Of a DNA stretch of 64,000 nucleotides, positions 44,286 through 54,290 are shown piece by piece; positions within the stretch are counted from its first letter, which is position 1, and the number at the start of each line of letters is the position of its first letter. This DNA comes from Bacteroidota bacterium. Its GTDB lineage: Bacteria > Bacteroidota > Bacteroidia > Bacteroidales > Prolixibacteraceae. The position numbers were made by a program, and so were the translations under genes. The notes below the pieces were generated by a model. The model saw only the letters and a program-made list of their open reading frames with translations, had not been told where the DNA came from and ran no database searches. The DNA is taken from positions 1-64,000 of the forward strand of contig JAJRSD010000028.1 of the NCBI GenBank assembly GCA_024278975.1, in the 5' to 3' direction.

Positions 44286-45376
44286 TAAAGAGCATCTTTC
44301 TACTCGCGTTTATAATTGTTGGGCTTTTTGCAACTGTCGGCAACCCAAAACCCACCGATAAAAAAGCAACACCCGAAACTGTAAAACTGTATCAGAAACT
44401 TCTTCGACTTCAGAAAAAAGGTTTGATGTTTGGACATCAGGACGATTTAGCTTACGGACATTCGTGGGTTTACGAAGAGGGTCGCTCTGACGTAAAAGAT
44501 GTTTGCGGCGACTACCCGGCAGTTTATGGCTGGGAGTTGGGACATCTGGAATTGGGCGACGCTTACAGTTTAGATTCTGTTCATTTCGATAAAATACAAA
44601 ACTGGATTAAACTGGTTTACGAGCGGGGAGGAGTAAATACAATAAGCTGGCATTTACGAAACCCGCTAACCGGCGGAACTGCGTGGGATGTTTCGTCGAA
44701 AAAAGTGGTGAGTTCAATTCTTCCGGGTGGAGAAAAACATGAAGTTTATAAACAGTATCTCGATAAACTGGCTGATTTTATGCTCGGACTGAAAACCGAT
44801 GACGGAACTTATATTCCCATACTTTTCCGCCCGTTTCACGAACACACCGGAAGTTGGTTTTGGTGGGGTAAAAATTTATGTTCTATTGAAGATTACAAAG
44901 CTCTTTGGCGTTATACGGTCTCCTATTTGCAAGATGAAAAAAACATTCACCACCTTTTATATTCATACTCAACCGACCGGTTTAAATCTATAAACGATTA
45001 TCTGGATCGCTACCCCGGCGACGATATTATTGATGTTGTAGCTTTTGATTTGTACGACCGCGGTCGCAAGTTTTTGCCGACACTAAAAAACTGTTCCGAA
45101 AAGGTTTCGCAGTATGCGAAAGAGAAAAATAAAATAGCCGCAATTAGCGAGGCGGGTGGTCCCATCGATAAAAATACCAAGTGGTGGACAGAAGTTCTGG
45201 AGACTATCAGACCCTACGAATTATCATATATTTTGGTTTGGCGCAATCCGCATAGTACAGCAGGGCACGGTTCGTTTGGTCCATACAAAGGAAATCCGAG
45301 TGAAAAGAATTTCATTAAATTTTATAATGATTCGCATACTATTTTTCAAAAAGAGATTTCTCCGAAAAGTAAATAA
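44282..45376 (+). CDS. GH26 beta-mannanase/mannosidase-like, secreted
   Basis: The 364-residue protein has a signal peptide and a single GH26 barrel. Glu187 in LFRPFHEHTGSWFWWG is the acid/base and Glu290 in AISEAGG the nucleophile; GHQDDLAYGHSW is the usual N-terminal signature. It cuts beta-1,4-mannosidic bonds in mannan. Translational coupling to the GH2 gene shows they act together, GH26 cutting the chain and GH2 trimming. It converges on the rhomboid gene with a 20-bp gap. Confidence 0.93.
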   Translation: MIKSIFLLAFIIVGLFATVGNPKPTDKKATPETVKLYQKLLRLQKKGLMFGHQDDLAYGHSWVYEEGRSDVKDVCGDYPAVYGWELGHLELGDAYSLDSVHFDKIQNWIKLVYERGGVNTISWHLRNPLTGGTAWDVSSKKVVSSILPGGEKHEVYKQYLDKLADFMLGLKTDDGTYIPILFRPFHEHTGSWFWWGKNLCSIEDYKALWRYTVSYLQDEKNIHHLLYSYSTDRFKSINDYLDRYPGDDIIDVVAFDLYDRGRKFLPTLKNCSEKVSQYAKEKNKIAAISEAGGPIDKNTKWWTEVLETIRPYELSYILVWRNPHSTAGHGSFGPYKGNPSEKNFIKFYNDSHTIFQKEISPKSK

Positions 45377-45396
45377 ATGGACTTTTCAGAGTGGAC

Positions 45397-46278
45397 TCAC
45401 TTCTTACCCTGTTTAAAAAGCAGTTCCTTTTCTTTACTCGATAAACTATCGTAACCCGATTTTGCAATCTTATCCAAGATATGGTTTATCTCGTCTTGCT
45501 GACTGTTTTTTTGCCGATTGTATTCGTAATCGTCGCGCGGAGGTTTTTTGTGAGAAACTGTTAAATGGCTTTTGGGTTTTAACAACTTTGCCAGTTTGCC
45601 TGCAATGTCATTAATAAACATTATCAACCCTGCTCCCATATCTTTACCTTTTCTGAGTTGATAAATATAAAACCATCCCCAGAATGCACCTCCTAAATGT
45701 GCAATATTTCCTCCGGCATTTGTAGATGAAATACCAATTACAGAAAGCAAAATATAAAAAATAGCTACATATTTCAGTTTGAAAGTTCCGACTAATGGCA
45801 ACATTATTTCGCGATCGGGGTCGTAAAAAGCACCTGCCACAAGAACTGCAAAAACCGATGCTGATGCACCAAGTAAAATACTGTTATCATTTTTTAAAAC
45901 CGGAATTACATTATATGCAAATACATAAAGTGCAGCACCGGCAAGTCCTCCAAGAATATAAATACCTAATAGTTTATCACCTTCGAGATGATAAAGAAAT
46001 AGCTTCCCAAACCAATACAATCCCAAAATATTAAATAGCAGATGAATAAATCCGGCATGTAAAAACATATAAGTTACCGGAGTCCACGGCTTCGAAATAA
46101 GTTCGTTTGTATTGGATGGAACAGAGAGCCAATCGACCAAAAAATATGGCTGTCCGGCAAGATAGAAGAACACACCCGCAATTTTTACAAAAAGAAAAAC
46201 CGCAATATTAATATAAATGAGACGGGTTAAAACCGAGCCATTTTTAAATGTCTGTTTTATGTCGTTTACTATGTCCAT
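45397..46278 (-). CDS. Rhomboid intramembrane protease with DUF6576-like tail
   Basis: The 293-residue protein has six membrane helices, with Ser in LLGASASVFAVLVAG and His in GNIAHLGGAFWG as the dyad. The tail ends LDKIAKSGYDSLSSKEKELL, which resembles DUF6576. The Ser motif is GASA rather than GxSG. Rhomboids cut membrane proteins within the bilayer. It follows the second rhomboid gene on the same strand after 233 bp that hold two palindromic repeats. Confidence 0.88.
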   Translation of the reverse strand: MDIVNDIKQTFKNGSVLTRLIYINIAVFLFVKIAGVFFYLAGQPYFLVDWLSVPSNTNELISKPWTPVTYMFLHAGFIHLLFNILGLYWFGKLFLYHLEGDKLLGIYILGGLAGAALYVFAYNVIPVLKNDNSILLGASASVFAVLVAGAFYDPDREIMLPLVGTFKLKYVAIFYILLSVIGISSTNAGGNIAHLGGAFWGWFYIYQLRKGKDMGAGLIMFINDIAGKLAKLLKPKSHLTVSHKKPPRDDYEYNRQKNSQQDEINHILDKIAKSGYDSLSSKEKELLFKQGKK

Positions 46279-46302
46279 ATTTTAAATCTTAATATTCAAA
46301 AT

Positions 46303-46364
46303 GTCATGCTGAATATATTTCAGCATTTTTACATTAAAGACCCTGAATCAAGTTCAGGGTGACG
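46303..46364. repeat. Dispersed palindromic repeat, GTCAT...ATGACG family, copy 3
   Basis: Opens GTCATGCTGAATATATTTCA and closes CAAGTTCAGGGTGACG. It lies between the two rhomboid genes, 26 bp from the next copy. Confidence 0.8.
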
Positions 46365-46390
46365 TTCTAATAAACAGTATCAGTTTTTAC

Positions 46391-46453
46391 GTCATGCTGA
46401 ATATATTTCAGCATTTCTATAAAAACAGATTCCGAAACAAGTTCGGAATGACG
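46391..46453. repeat. Dispersed palindromic repeat, GTCAT...ATGACG family, copy 4
   Basis: Opens with the same 20 bases as copy 3 and closes ACAAGTTCGGAATGACG as in copies 1 and 5. Copies 3 and 4 form a tandem pair. Confidence 0.8.
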
Positions 46454-46511
46454 AGTCTGCAAATAATTAATATTTATCTAAATACTCATATCTAACCATC
46501 TCAATACTTTT

Positions 46512-47324
46512 TCAATAAAATTTATTAGAGTTTTTTTGCCAGTATTTTATAAGAATAAAACCAAATAACATTCCGCCAAGGTGTGCAAAGTGTGCAATGT
46601 TACTTCCGGGGTGCGAAAACCCGAGATACAATTCGATAGCACCGTAACCCATTACAAAGTATTTTGCTTTAATTGGAATAGGTGGAAATAACAGCATTAA
46701 CTGAGTATTAGGGAACAACATTCCAAAAGCCAGCAATATTCCGAATACCGCTCCCGATGCTCCAACTGTTGGAATGTCCATCTTCAAGTCTAAAATTCGC
46801 TGCATTAAATTTAATCCCTCGCCGGCAAAAGCTTTATTTGTTGGGTCGTTGTACCACGAATTAATAAAATCGTGAACCTGATTTGTAGCATTCGGTAGGT
46901 TTTTATTTACAAACTGATCCAGAATTTCGGGTGCCGGTGTATTTCTATATGCCTCGATTGTGTTCTGCATGGAATTAATCTCCAGAAAATTCACAAAAGT
47001 ATGTAATGCAATTGCACCCAAACCGGTAATAATATAATATGTCAGAAACCTTTTTGGTCCCCATACATTTTCCAAGACCCGCCCAAACATGTACAATGCA
47101 AACATATTAAAAAAGATATGTGTTAGTCCACCGTGCATAAACATGTGGGTGAAAATCTGGTATAATTTAAATTTATCAGATCCCGGATAGTGCATCCCCA
47201 TAATTTCAACTAAGTCGATATTCATACTTTCTAACCCCCAGGTTGCAAGCATAAAAAGCACATTTATTATAATAAGGTTTTTAACAACCGGCGGAATATT
47301 ATTTAATACAGGTCTGTAATTCAT
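46512..47324 (-). CDS. Rhomboid intramembrane protease
   Basis: The 270-residue protein has the rhomboid helices with HMFMHGGLTHIFFNMFAL, the catalytic Ser in TVGASGAVFGILLAFG and His in IAHFAHLGGMLFGF. A soluble insertion of about 60 residues (EAYRNTPAPEILDQFVNKNL) lies between helices, as is common in this phylum. It lies 71 bp downstream of mutL on the same strand. Confidence 0.92.
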   Translation of the reverse strand: MNYRPVLNNIPPVVKNLIIINVLFMLATWGLESMNIDLVEIMGMHYPGSDKFKLYQIFTHMFMHGGLTHIFFNMFALYMFGRVLENVWGPKRFLTYYIITGLGAIALHTFVNFLEINSMQNTIEAYRNTPAPEILDQFVNKNLPNATNQVHDFINSWYNDPTNKAFAGEGLNLMQRILDLKMDIPTVGASGAVFGILLAFGMLFPNTQLMLLFPPIPIKAKYFVMGYGAIELYLGFSHPGSNIAHFAHLGGMLFGFILIKYWQKNSNKFY

Positions 47325-47395
47325 TTTAAATATTTTGAATGTGGTCTAACAATTGCCAGACCATTTTTATTTTAGCTTGAAATAACGACAAACTG

Positions 47396-49251
47396 TCATT
47401 TCGAAAAACTTTTTTCGATATCCTCAATTGGAATAATGGTCAAAACTTTTTTCCCATCGGGCGAAAAATTTGGAGTTGCACAGGCAAAAAGATTATCAAT
47501 TAAATGGTCAATTTCTTCCTGTTTTAGCTCGGTTCCATATTCGAGTGCCGATGCTTTTGCCAACGAAATTGCAATTTGTTCTTTTGCTTTCGAGCGGGCA
47601 TTAACCGGCGAATTTTTATACTCTTCCAATAACTTTTCAACAATTAATTCGGGCGACGAAATATCTAAAACTCCCGGAGTCCCGTTAATTATAAATGTAT
47701 TTTTCCCAAATTCACGAATATCAAAACCCAGCGAAAGCAAATCTTCCAGAATACTATTGAGTAGTTCCGAATCAGCCGGATTTAACTCAATAGTTTGTGG
47801 GAAAAGTTGTTGCTGGCTCGCCACCGATTCTGATTTTAGCACCTCCATAAATTTCTCGAACAAAATTCGTTCGTGTGCCCGTTTTTGGTCGATTACCATT
47901 AATCCCGATTTAACAGGCGTTAAAATATATTTTTGTTTTAACTGAAGTATTTTTTTCCGGTAAACTGAACTGCTGACTGCGAATACAAATCGCTGTTTTG
48001 GCTAAAATCCGATTGGTTCTGCTCTTCCGGTTTCAGCTTTAATTGTGCTCCTTCGTATAAATCTTCCCAGTGTTCGAGATTCCTTTTTTCCGACGGAAAT
48101 GGTTTTGAATATGAACCTCCCGACGAAGTTGGTTTCTGCTCGTTAAAAGGATTATATTCCGGGTTAATTGGAATGTCGGGGAATACAATATTTTCGGTAG
48201 ATTTTTGCGGAACAGGAATATCAATATTTCCACTTTGGTCGAAATCTATTGACGGAACAACATTGTGTTTTCCCAACGACTGGCGAACAGTAGCATGAAT
48301 TATTTGCCAAATTTCGCGGTCGTTTTCAAACTTAATTTCTGTTTTTGTGGGATGAACATTAATATCAATCGAAGCCGGGTCGGTCTCTAAAAACAGGAAA
48401 TACGATGGAAATGTGTCGGGTGGCAGTAACTGTTCGTACGCCATCATTACCGCTTTATGAAAATATGGATGGCGCATATATCTGCCGTTCACAAAAAAGA
48501 ACTGCTCGCCCATTGTTTTTCGTGCATACTTAGGCTGCCCGATAAAACCCTGAATATTAATAACACTGGTTTTCTCGTTAACCGAAATAAGACTATGATT
48601 TAGGTTTTTCCCAAAAACATCGACAATACGTTTGCGATTATTGGTTACCGGCAACTGGTAAAGCTGTGAATTATTATGAAATAGGGTGATTTTAATATCC
48701 GGATTTGGAAGCGCAATTCGTTGAATTTCCCAGATAATATTTTTTAATTCGGTGCTGTTTGCTTTTAAAAATTTGCGGCGGGCAGGCACATTAAAAAAAA
48801 GGTTTTTAATACTGAAATTAGTACCACTGTTGCACGCTGCCGGTTCCTGCGTTTTTACTTCGGAACCGATAATATGTATTAAAGTGCCAACTTCATCTTC
48901 CACTCTTTTTGTACGTAATTCAACGTCGGCAATTGCTGCAACCGATGCCAGCGCCTCGCCCCTAAAACCCATTGTACGAATACAAAACAGGTCGTTTGCC
49001 GAGCTTATTTTCGAAGTGGCGTGCCTCTCAAAAGCCATTCGTGCATCGGTTGGCGACATGCCACAACCATTGTCGGTAATCTGAACAAGGGTTTTCCCGG
49101 CATCTTTTATATGAATTGTAATTTCAGTTGCCCCGGCATCCAAAGCATTTTCCACCAGCTCTTTTACAACCGAAGCCGGTCGTTGAATAACTTCTCCGGC
49201 AGCAATCTGGTTGGCAACCGCATCGGGCAGTAATTGTATTATGTCGCTCAA
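47396..49251 (-). pseudogene. mutL: MutL mismatch-repair protein, split by a one-base frameshift
   Basis: The N-terminal frame (49251-47938) has the GHKL ATPase motifs [32 protein letters not shown] and TMGFRGEAL, then [13 protein letters not shown] and a linker, ending FTGKKYFS-stop. The C-terminal frame continues at once in another register: [20 protein letters not shown], then KRAHERILFE (endonuclease-site region) to 47396. The shift is at an A7 run (T7 at 47950-47956 on the plus strand); eight A would give [15 protein letters not shown] and a 618-residue MutL of normal length. The stretch is one base short of a multiple of three. This may be a real slippage mutation, a phase-variable switch, or a homopolymer error. 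Confidence 0.88.
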
Positions 49252-49292
49252 TTAAAAAAAATTAATGTTAATAGTGAGAACTGAATTTTTCT

Positions 49293-49592
49293 CTAATAGA
49301 AAAAATAGAGATAAAAGGCAATTGCTAAAATAAAAACAAAAACGAATAATCTTTTATTTTGCGATTTGCGGGAGTCGCTGGAAGACTTTGTTTGCCATGC
49401 ATCCGCATTTCTAAACTGTCCGCGTAGATTTGCCCGAAAAGGTTTGCCGTCGTCCACTTTTTCCTCAACAATTCCCATCTCCTCTTTAATCCTCGTTACA
49501 CGGTTGTCGTGCTCCTCTTTGTCGGGGTCGTAAAATCGCGGTCTGTAATTAAACTGCTTACTTGGTGGTGTATGAAAAAATTTCCCAATCAT
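49293..49592 (-). CDS. Small tail-anchored protein of unknown function
   Basis: The 99-residue protein begins MIGKFFHTPPSKQFNYRPRF, is charged in the middle (YDPDKEEHDNRVTRIKEEMG) and ends with one membrane helix (RLFVFVFILAIAFYLYFFY). It resembles small Bacteroidota proteins often found beside mutL. The ATG at 49592 is preferred over a start ten codons upstream. It is 41 bp upstream of mutL on the same strand, so probably co-transcribed. Confidence 0.7.
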   Translation of the reverse strand: MIGKFFHTPPSKQFNYRPRFYDPDKEEHDNRVTRIKEEMGIVEEKVDDGKPFRANLRGQFRNADAWQTKSSSDSRKSQNKRLFVFVFILAIAFYLYFFY

Positions 49593-49762
49593 GATTTTAT
49601 ATATTATCGTATCGTGTTGCAAAGATAATCTTTATTCAGCAAACTTTGTATGTCTGGTCTTTAACAATGAAGTTTGCTGAATATTTTTATAGTTTTGTTG
49701 CTGTTATTTTGTGATGAATTAAGAGTTTGAAAATCTGAAATAGTTATACAGTACAATACAAA

Positions 49763-51013
49763 ATGAAAGTATTTAAGTTTGGTGGTGCTTCTGTGAAAAA
49801 TGCCGATGCAGTGCGGAATGTAGCCGAAATAATTAATGAATACAACAACAATTTGGTAGTGGTAATTTCGGCAATGGGAAAAACTACTAATTTGATGGAG
49901 TCGCTTGTGAAAGCCTGGTTTAATAATGATAATGAGGTAAGTGAAACATTCAATCTATTCAAATCTTTTCATACTGAAATTTGTGACGAATTATTTAATG
50001 AGGGAGAAACTCCCAAAACTGTAGAAGCTCTTTTTTCTGAATTAGAAAACAGGTTAGATAAAACTCCGTCGTTCGATTTTAATTTTGAATACGACCAGGT
50101 TGTGGGTTTTGGAGAACTGGTTTCAACACGAATTGTGAGCGAATATTTGAATAGTGCAGAATTAAAAAACAGTTGGATTGATATCAGAACTTGCTTGCGA
50201 ACCGACGATAAATTTAGAGACGCTTCGGTAAACTGGGCAATGACCGAAAAACTTGTTCGACACACTTTCAATTTTAAAAACGAGAGATTGTATATTGCGC
50301 AGGGTTTTTTGGGTTCTACAACTTCTAATCTTACCACAACTCTTGGTCGCGAGGGATCCGATTTTACAGCAGCTATTTTAGGAAATATATTAAATGCCGA
50401 TGATGTTTCTATCTGGAAAGATGTTCCGGGGGTTTTAAATGGCGACCCTAAAATTATGAAAGATGCTGTAAAAATAGAGGAACTTTCGTACCGCGAAGCC
50501 ATAGAAATGTCGTATTCCGGGGCACAAATTATTCATCCGAAAACGATGAAACCTTTGCATAATAAAAAAATCCCGTTGTTGGTAAAGTCGTTTTTTTCGC
50601 CAAAAGACAATGGTACAATTATTCATAAGGTTGACTACAAACTTCAACTGCAACCTGTTTTTATTGTAAAGGAGAATCAGGTTTTAATTACTATTTCGCC
50701 AATAGATTTCTCGTTTATTAGTATCGAAGATATTAACGCGATTGTAAATATTATTCATAAAAACAGAATAAAAATAAACCTTATTCAGCAATCGGCAATC
50801 GACTTTAATATTGTGGTTGACTTTCCTGAAACGGATTTGGATCTGGTACTGGAATCGCTCTCGGTAAATTATATAGCCCGTTATAATACAGGTTTAACTT
50901 TACATACTGTTCGTCATTTTAATGCCGAAGTCCTTTACGAAATAAAAAAGGACAAAAAGATCTACCTGGAGCAAAACAGTCGTCGGACTGCACGACTTCT
51001 GCTTAAACAATAA
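49763..51013 (+). CDS. lysC: Aspartate kinase
   Basis: The 416-residue monofunctional kinase begins MKVFKFGGASVKNADA, has TLGREGSDFTAAILG and VSIWKDVPGVLNGDP in the kinase domain, and C-terminal ACT-type regulation regions (VLITISPIDFSFISIEDINA). It phosphorylates aspartate at the start of the lysine, threonine and methionine branch. There is no fused homoserine dehydrogenase. It is transcribed alone, divergent from the mutL group. Confidence 0.9.
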   Translation: MKVFKFGGASVKNADAVRNVAEIINEYNNNLVVVISAMGKTTNLMESLVKAWFNNDNEVSETFNLFKSFHTEICDELFNEGETPKTVEALFSELENRLDKTPSFDFNFEYDQVVGFGELVSTRIVSEYLNSAELKNSWIDIRTCLRTDDKFRDASVNWAMTEKLVRHTFNFKNERLYIAQGFLGSTTSNLTTTLGREGSDFTAAILGNILNADDVSIWKDVPGVLNGDPKIMKDAVKIEELSYREAIEMSYSGAQIIHPKTMKPLHNKKIPLLVKSFFSPKDNGTIIHKVDYKLQLQPVFIVKENQVLITISPIDFSFISIEDINAIVNIIHKNRIKINLIQQSAIDFNIVVDFPETDLDLVLESLSVNYIARYNTGLTLHTVRHFNAEVLYEIKKDKKIYLEQNSRRTARLLLKQ

Positions 51014-51110
51014 TTTCGCACCAATAAATTTTTTAAAAACTTGTAGAAATGCAATTTATTGTAATTTTAAACGATTGGAACTGACGTATAACAAAACTGA
51101 ATTATTAAAA

Positions 51111-52430
51111 ATGAAGCATAAAAAGATTTTACCATACGCTATTGGAATAGTTGTAATTGTTATAATTGGTTTAGTTGTTGGAAAAAAACAGGGGTGGTTT
51201 GGCAGCGAGTTTACAATTAGTATTGCAACTGAGACTGTTAAGAGCGAAACATTAACTGAGTTTATTACTGCAAATGGTAAAATTCAGCCCGAAACAGAAG
51301 TAAAAATAAGTCCCGATGTTGCTGGTGAAATTGTTCAGCTTTATGTGGAAGAGGGCGACGAAGTTAAAGCAGGGAAGTTACTTTGTGTTATAAAACCGGA
51401 AATGTATATCTCGGCATTAAATCGTGCGGAGGCAACTTTAAACTCCTCAAAAGCGCGGCTGGCACAAGCCGAAGCTCAACAAATTGAACGGAAACTTGCA
51501 TACACAAGAAGTAAAAAGTTGTATGAAAAAGGAACCATCGCAGTTTCCGAATTCGAATCGGCAGAGGCAGTTTATAAAGTTTCGGTAGCTGAAGTAAGGG
51601 CGGCAGAATATTCGGTAAAAAGTGCCGAAGCGACTGTGTCGGAGGCAAAAGAGCAACTTACAAAAACTAAAATTTATGCGCCAATTTCGGGAACTGTATC
51701 GGCTCTGAATGTTGAACAGGGCGAGCGTGTAGTTGGTACAAATATGTACGCCGGAACAGAAATGATGATTGTTGCAAATCTGGAAAGAATGGAAGTTCAG
51801 GTTGAAGTGAACGAAAACGATATTGTTAAAGTTGCAAAATACGACACTGCACTGGTTGAAGTTGACGCATATTTAAACCGTAAGTTTAAAGGGATTGTTA
51901 CCGAGATTGCAAACTCGGCAAGTACAACAGGAACAACTGCCGATCAGGTTACAAATTTCGATGTAAAAGTGTTTTTGCTGCGTGATTCGTATGCCGATTT
52001 AATCGATTCGACAGCCGGAAATTTTTATCCGTTTCGTCCGGGAATGTCAGCAACAGTAGATATTTTGACCGAAACCCGTGAGGATGTTATTTCGGTACCA
52101 ATTTCGGCTGTTACAACCCGTATTAAAAAAGAGGACGGTGGTACTGAAGAGGTAAAAGATAAGGCAGAATCTTCTGACGATGCAGACGAAAATAAGGTGG
52201 TTGAACGTGAAGAGAAGCAGGAAGTTGTATTTGTTTATGCCGATGGACGAGTTAAAAAAGTTGAGGTAAAAACGGGAATTCAGGATAACAATAGCATCGA
52301 GATTCTGGAAGGAATTGGAGAAGGCGACGAAATTGTTGTTGCGCCATACAATGCAATAAACAAAACCCTAAAAGATAGTATGCAGGTTAAAAAGGTAAAA
52401 GAGGCAGATTTGTTTAAAGCGAAGAAATAA
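51111..52430 (+). CDS. Efflux periplasmic adaptor (HlyD/MacA-like membrane fusion protein)
   Basis: The 439-residue protein has an N-terminal membrane helix (ILPYAIGIVVIVIIGLVVG), a lipoyl half-domain (VKISPDVAGEIVQLYVEEGD), a coiled-coil hairpin (residues about 90-170), the second lipoyl half (YAPISGTVSALNVEQGERV), beta-barrel and membrane-proximal domains, with an acidic insertion (DKAESSDDADENKV). Such adaptors link an inner-membrane ABC or RND pump to TolC. No pump gene follows: the next gene is convergent, so the partner lies elsewhere. ATG 51111 is chosen over a TTG at 51075. Confidence 0.88.
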   Translation: MKHKKILPYAIGIVVIVIIGLVVGKKQGWFGSEFTISIATETVKSETLTEFITANGKIQPETEVKISPDVAGEIVQLYVEEGDEVKAGKLLCVIKPEMYISALNRAEATLNSSKARLAQAEAQQIERKLAYTRSKKLYEKGTIAVSEFESAEAVYKVSVAEVRAAEYSVKSAEATVSEAKEQLTKTKIYAPISGTVSALNVEQGERVVGTNMYAGTEMMIVANLERMEVQVEVNENDIVKVAKYDTALVEVDAYLNRKFKGIVTEIANSASTTGTTADQVTNFDVKVFLLRDSYADLIDSTAGNFYPFRPGMSATVDILTETREDVISVPISAVTTRIKKEDGGTEEVKDKAESSDDADENKVVEREEKQEVVFVYADGRVKKVEVKTGIQDNNSIEILEGIGEGDEIVVAPYNAINKTLKDSMQVKKVKEADLFKAKK

Positions 52431-52502
52431 GGGGTCAAATTGATCCAATTCAACTTTTATACGAGATTACTATCATCGGTTGAAATGTTTGGTAATCGCA
52501 CA

Positions 52503-53252
52503 CTACCCAAAATCGAAAACTAAATCGCGTTGTATCTCTTTTGCAAACTCTTTGGGAGGTAGTTTTTTTATTTCGCTTTTTCTGAAAATATAAACCATCC
52601 CATATTCCTGTAAAATCTGGCGTTTAATTTTAACATCTTCAATATTTGTGTTTCCTTCAATTTCAGACCACAATTTGCCAATAAATTCGTTTGTAGCTTT
52701 TCTGATGTCGCGCATTTTATCGAAAGAACGTGATGTGTTTTTTCTAAGATTATTCTGGAATATGGCGGCATCATTAAAATCTTCAATCTTAATTTTCACC
52801 ATTGCAATAGATGGATTGTAAATAGCGCTACCACCACTTTGAATTCGTTTTTGTTCGCCCTCAACAACTTTTTTGCCCCAGTATAAAATCTCTTCTTCGG
52901 TATTTAGCGGAGGTACTTTCCCTTCAAAATCTTTGAGTTCGTAATACTTTATGCCGCCATTAATTTCGCCACGTTCAGAAGTAAGATAAAGCACCTGAAT
53001 AAAATGCGAAACATACATTCTGGCATTTTCCATTGCCGTTTTATAGTCCTGATTTCGTTCCGATTGAATTTTAATATTTATCTCGTAATGTGTCAGCATA
53101 TTCTCGAACTTACTTTTTACACTTTTCAGTTCTTCAATCATTGGGATAGAAATTGCAAGTTTATCACTGCTTTTACGAGTTGCTTTTTTTAATGCGGATT
53201 CTAATGCTCGCATTCTGGCTTTATCTGTTGTTGGCAAACGTCTGTATGGCAT
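52503..53252 (-). CDS. Conserved-looking protein of unknown function
   Basis: The 249-residue soluble protein is mainly helical and rich in Lys and Glu. It begins MPYRRLPTTDKARMRALESA and contains MYVSHFIQVLYLTSERGEIN and YGMVYIFRKSEIKKLPPKEF. No signal peptide, membrane helix or catalytic motif is seen, and I do not recognise a family. It is isolated between the efflux adaptor and the sdh operon. Confidence 0.65.
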   Translation of the reverse strand: MPYRRLPTTDKARMRALESALKKATRKSSDKLAISIPMIEELKSVKSKFENMLTHYEINIKIQSERNQDYKTAMENARMYVSHFIQVLYLTSERGEINGGIKYYELKDFEGKVPPLNTEEEILYWGKKVVEGEQKRIQSGGSAIYNPSIAMVKIKIEDFNDAAIFQNNLRKNTSRSFDKMRDIRKATNEFIGKLWSEIEGNTNIEDVKIKRQILQEYGMVYIFRKSEIKKLPPKEFAKEIQRDLVFDFG

Positions 53253-53419
53253 AACTACTTATTTGTTTGATGCGAATGTAGCAATTTGAACAAACGCAAT
53301 GCATCGTTCGCCTGATGACTTATTCACAAATAGCTGTGAATTACTCTTAATATTGAGGCTTTTTTGTAAAAATCAACACTTACTTTTACATTTTTCGAAA
53401 AACTTTTTAACTTTTTAAG

Positions 53420-53453
53420 CAAAAAAAGCCTTCCCAAAAAAGAGAAGGCTTTA
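53420..53453 (-). terminator. Rho-independent terminator of the sdh operon
   Basis: On the reverse strand AAGCCTTC pairs with GAAGGCTT over a TCTTTTTTGG loop, followed by a T run (53421-53425 region). It begins 23 bp after the sdhB stop. Confidence 0.9.
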
Positions 53454-53475
53454 AAATATATTTCGCCGGATATTA

Positions 53476-54237
53476 TTATTCACTCATTCTTGCCACCAGA
53501 TACTCGCGGTTTAAACGTGCAATATTAGTAATCGAAATACTTTTCGGACATTCAGCTTCGCATGCCTGAGTATTTGTACAGCCGCCAAAACCAAGTTCAT
53601 CCATTTTGCTAACCATGTTACGGGCGCGTTTTTTAGCTTCAACTTTACCTTGAGGTAGTTTTGCCAAATGTGAAACTTTTGCCGAAACAAACAACATTGC
53701 CGACGAGTTTTTGCAAGCAGCAACGCAAGCTCCACAACCAATACACGAAGCGGCATCCATCGATTCTTCAGCATCTTCGTAGGCAATTGGAATTGAATTT
53801 GCATCGGGTACACCACCGGTATTTACCGACACAAAACCACCTGCCTGCAATATTTTTTCGAATGCGGTACGGTCAACAATTAAGTCTTTAATCACCGGAA
53901 AAGCGGCAGCACGCCATGGTTCAATAACAATGGTTTCGCCATCTTTAAACTTACGCATGTGCAACTGGCAGGTTGTAACTTCAGTGTCTGGTCCGTGTGG
54001 CCTGCCATTAATATATAAACTGCAAGTTCCGCAAATACCTTCCCGGCAATCGTGGTCGTAAGCAATCGGGTCAATTCCTTTTTCGATGAGGTCATTATTT
54101 AAAATATCCATCATTTCGAGAAAAGAAGATCCGGTGGAAACATTCTCTATTGGGTAAGTTTCGAATTTACCTTTTGCTGAAGCATTGTTTTGTCTCCAGA
54201 CTTTTATTTTGAGTTTCTTAAGAATTTTATCAGCCAT
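53476..54237 (-). CDS. sdhB: Succinate dehydrogenase/fumarate reductase iron-sulfur subunit
   Basis: The 253-residue protein carries three clusters: [2Fe-2S] in [15 protein letters not shown] with a later Cys in TTCQLHM, and two Cys-rich groups [11 protein letters not shown] and [15 protein letters not shown] for the [4Fe-4S] and [3Fe-4S] centres. It passes electrons between the flavin of SdhA and menaquinone at SdhC. It is the last gene of the sdhCAB operon, separated from sdhA by an unrelated insert. Confidence 0.95.
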   Translation of the reverse strand: MADKILKKLKIKVWRQNNASAKGKFETYPIENVSTGSSFLEMMDILNNDLIEKGIDPIAYDHDCREGICGTCSLYINGRPHGPDTEVTTCQLHMRKFKDGETIVIEPWRAAAFPVIKDLIVDRTAFEKILQAGGFVSVNTGGVPDANSIPIAYEDAEESMDAASCIGCGACVAACKNSSAMLFVSAKVSHLAKLPQGKVEAKKRARNMVSKMDELGFGGCTNTQACEAECPKSISITNIARLNREYLVARMSE

Positions 54238-54290
54238 TTTATTTAATTTAGATTATTAGACAAAAAGATATGAGTATTGAGATTCAAGAA

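Noticed and set aside
47436-47945. 169-codon forward frame over mutL
   Set aside because: Serine- and phenylalanine-rich antisense shadow of the MutL C-terminus.
49969-50502. 177-codon reverse frame inside lysC
   Set aside because: It is fully antisense to a well-conserved kinase and has no recognisable motif; a coding shadow.
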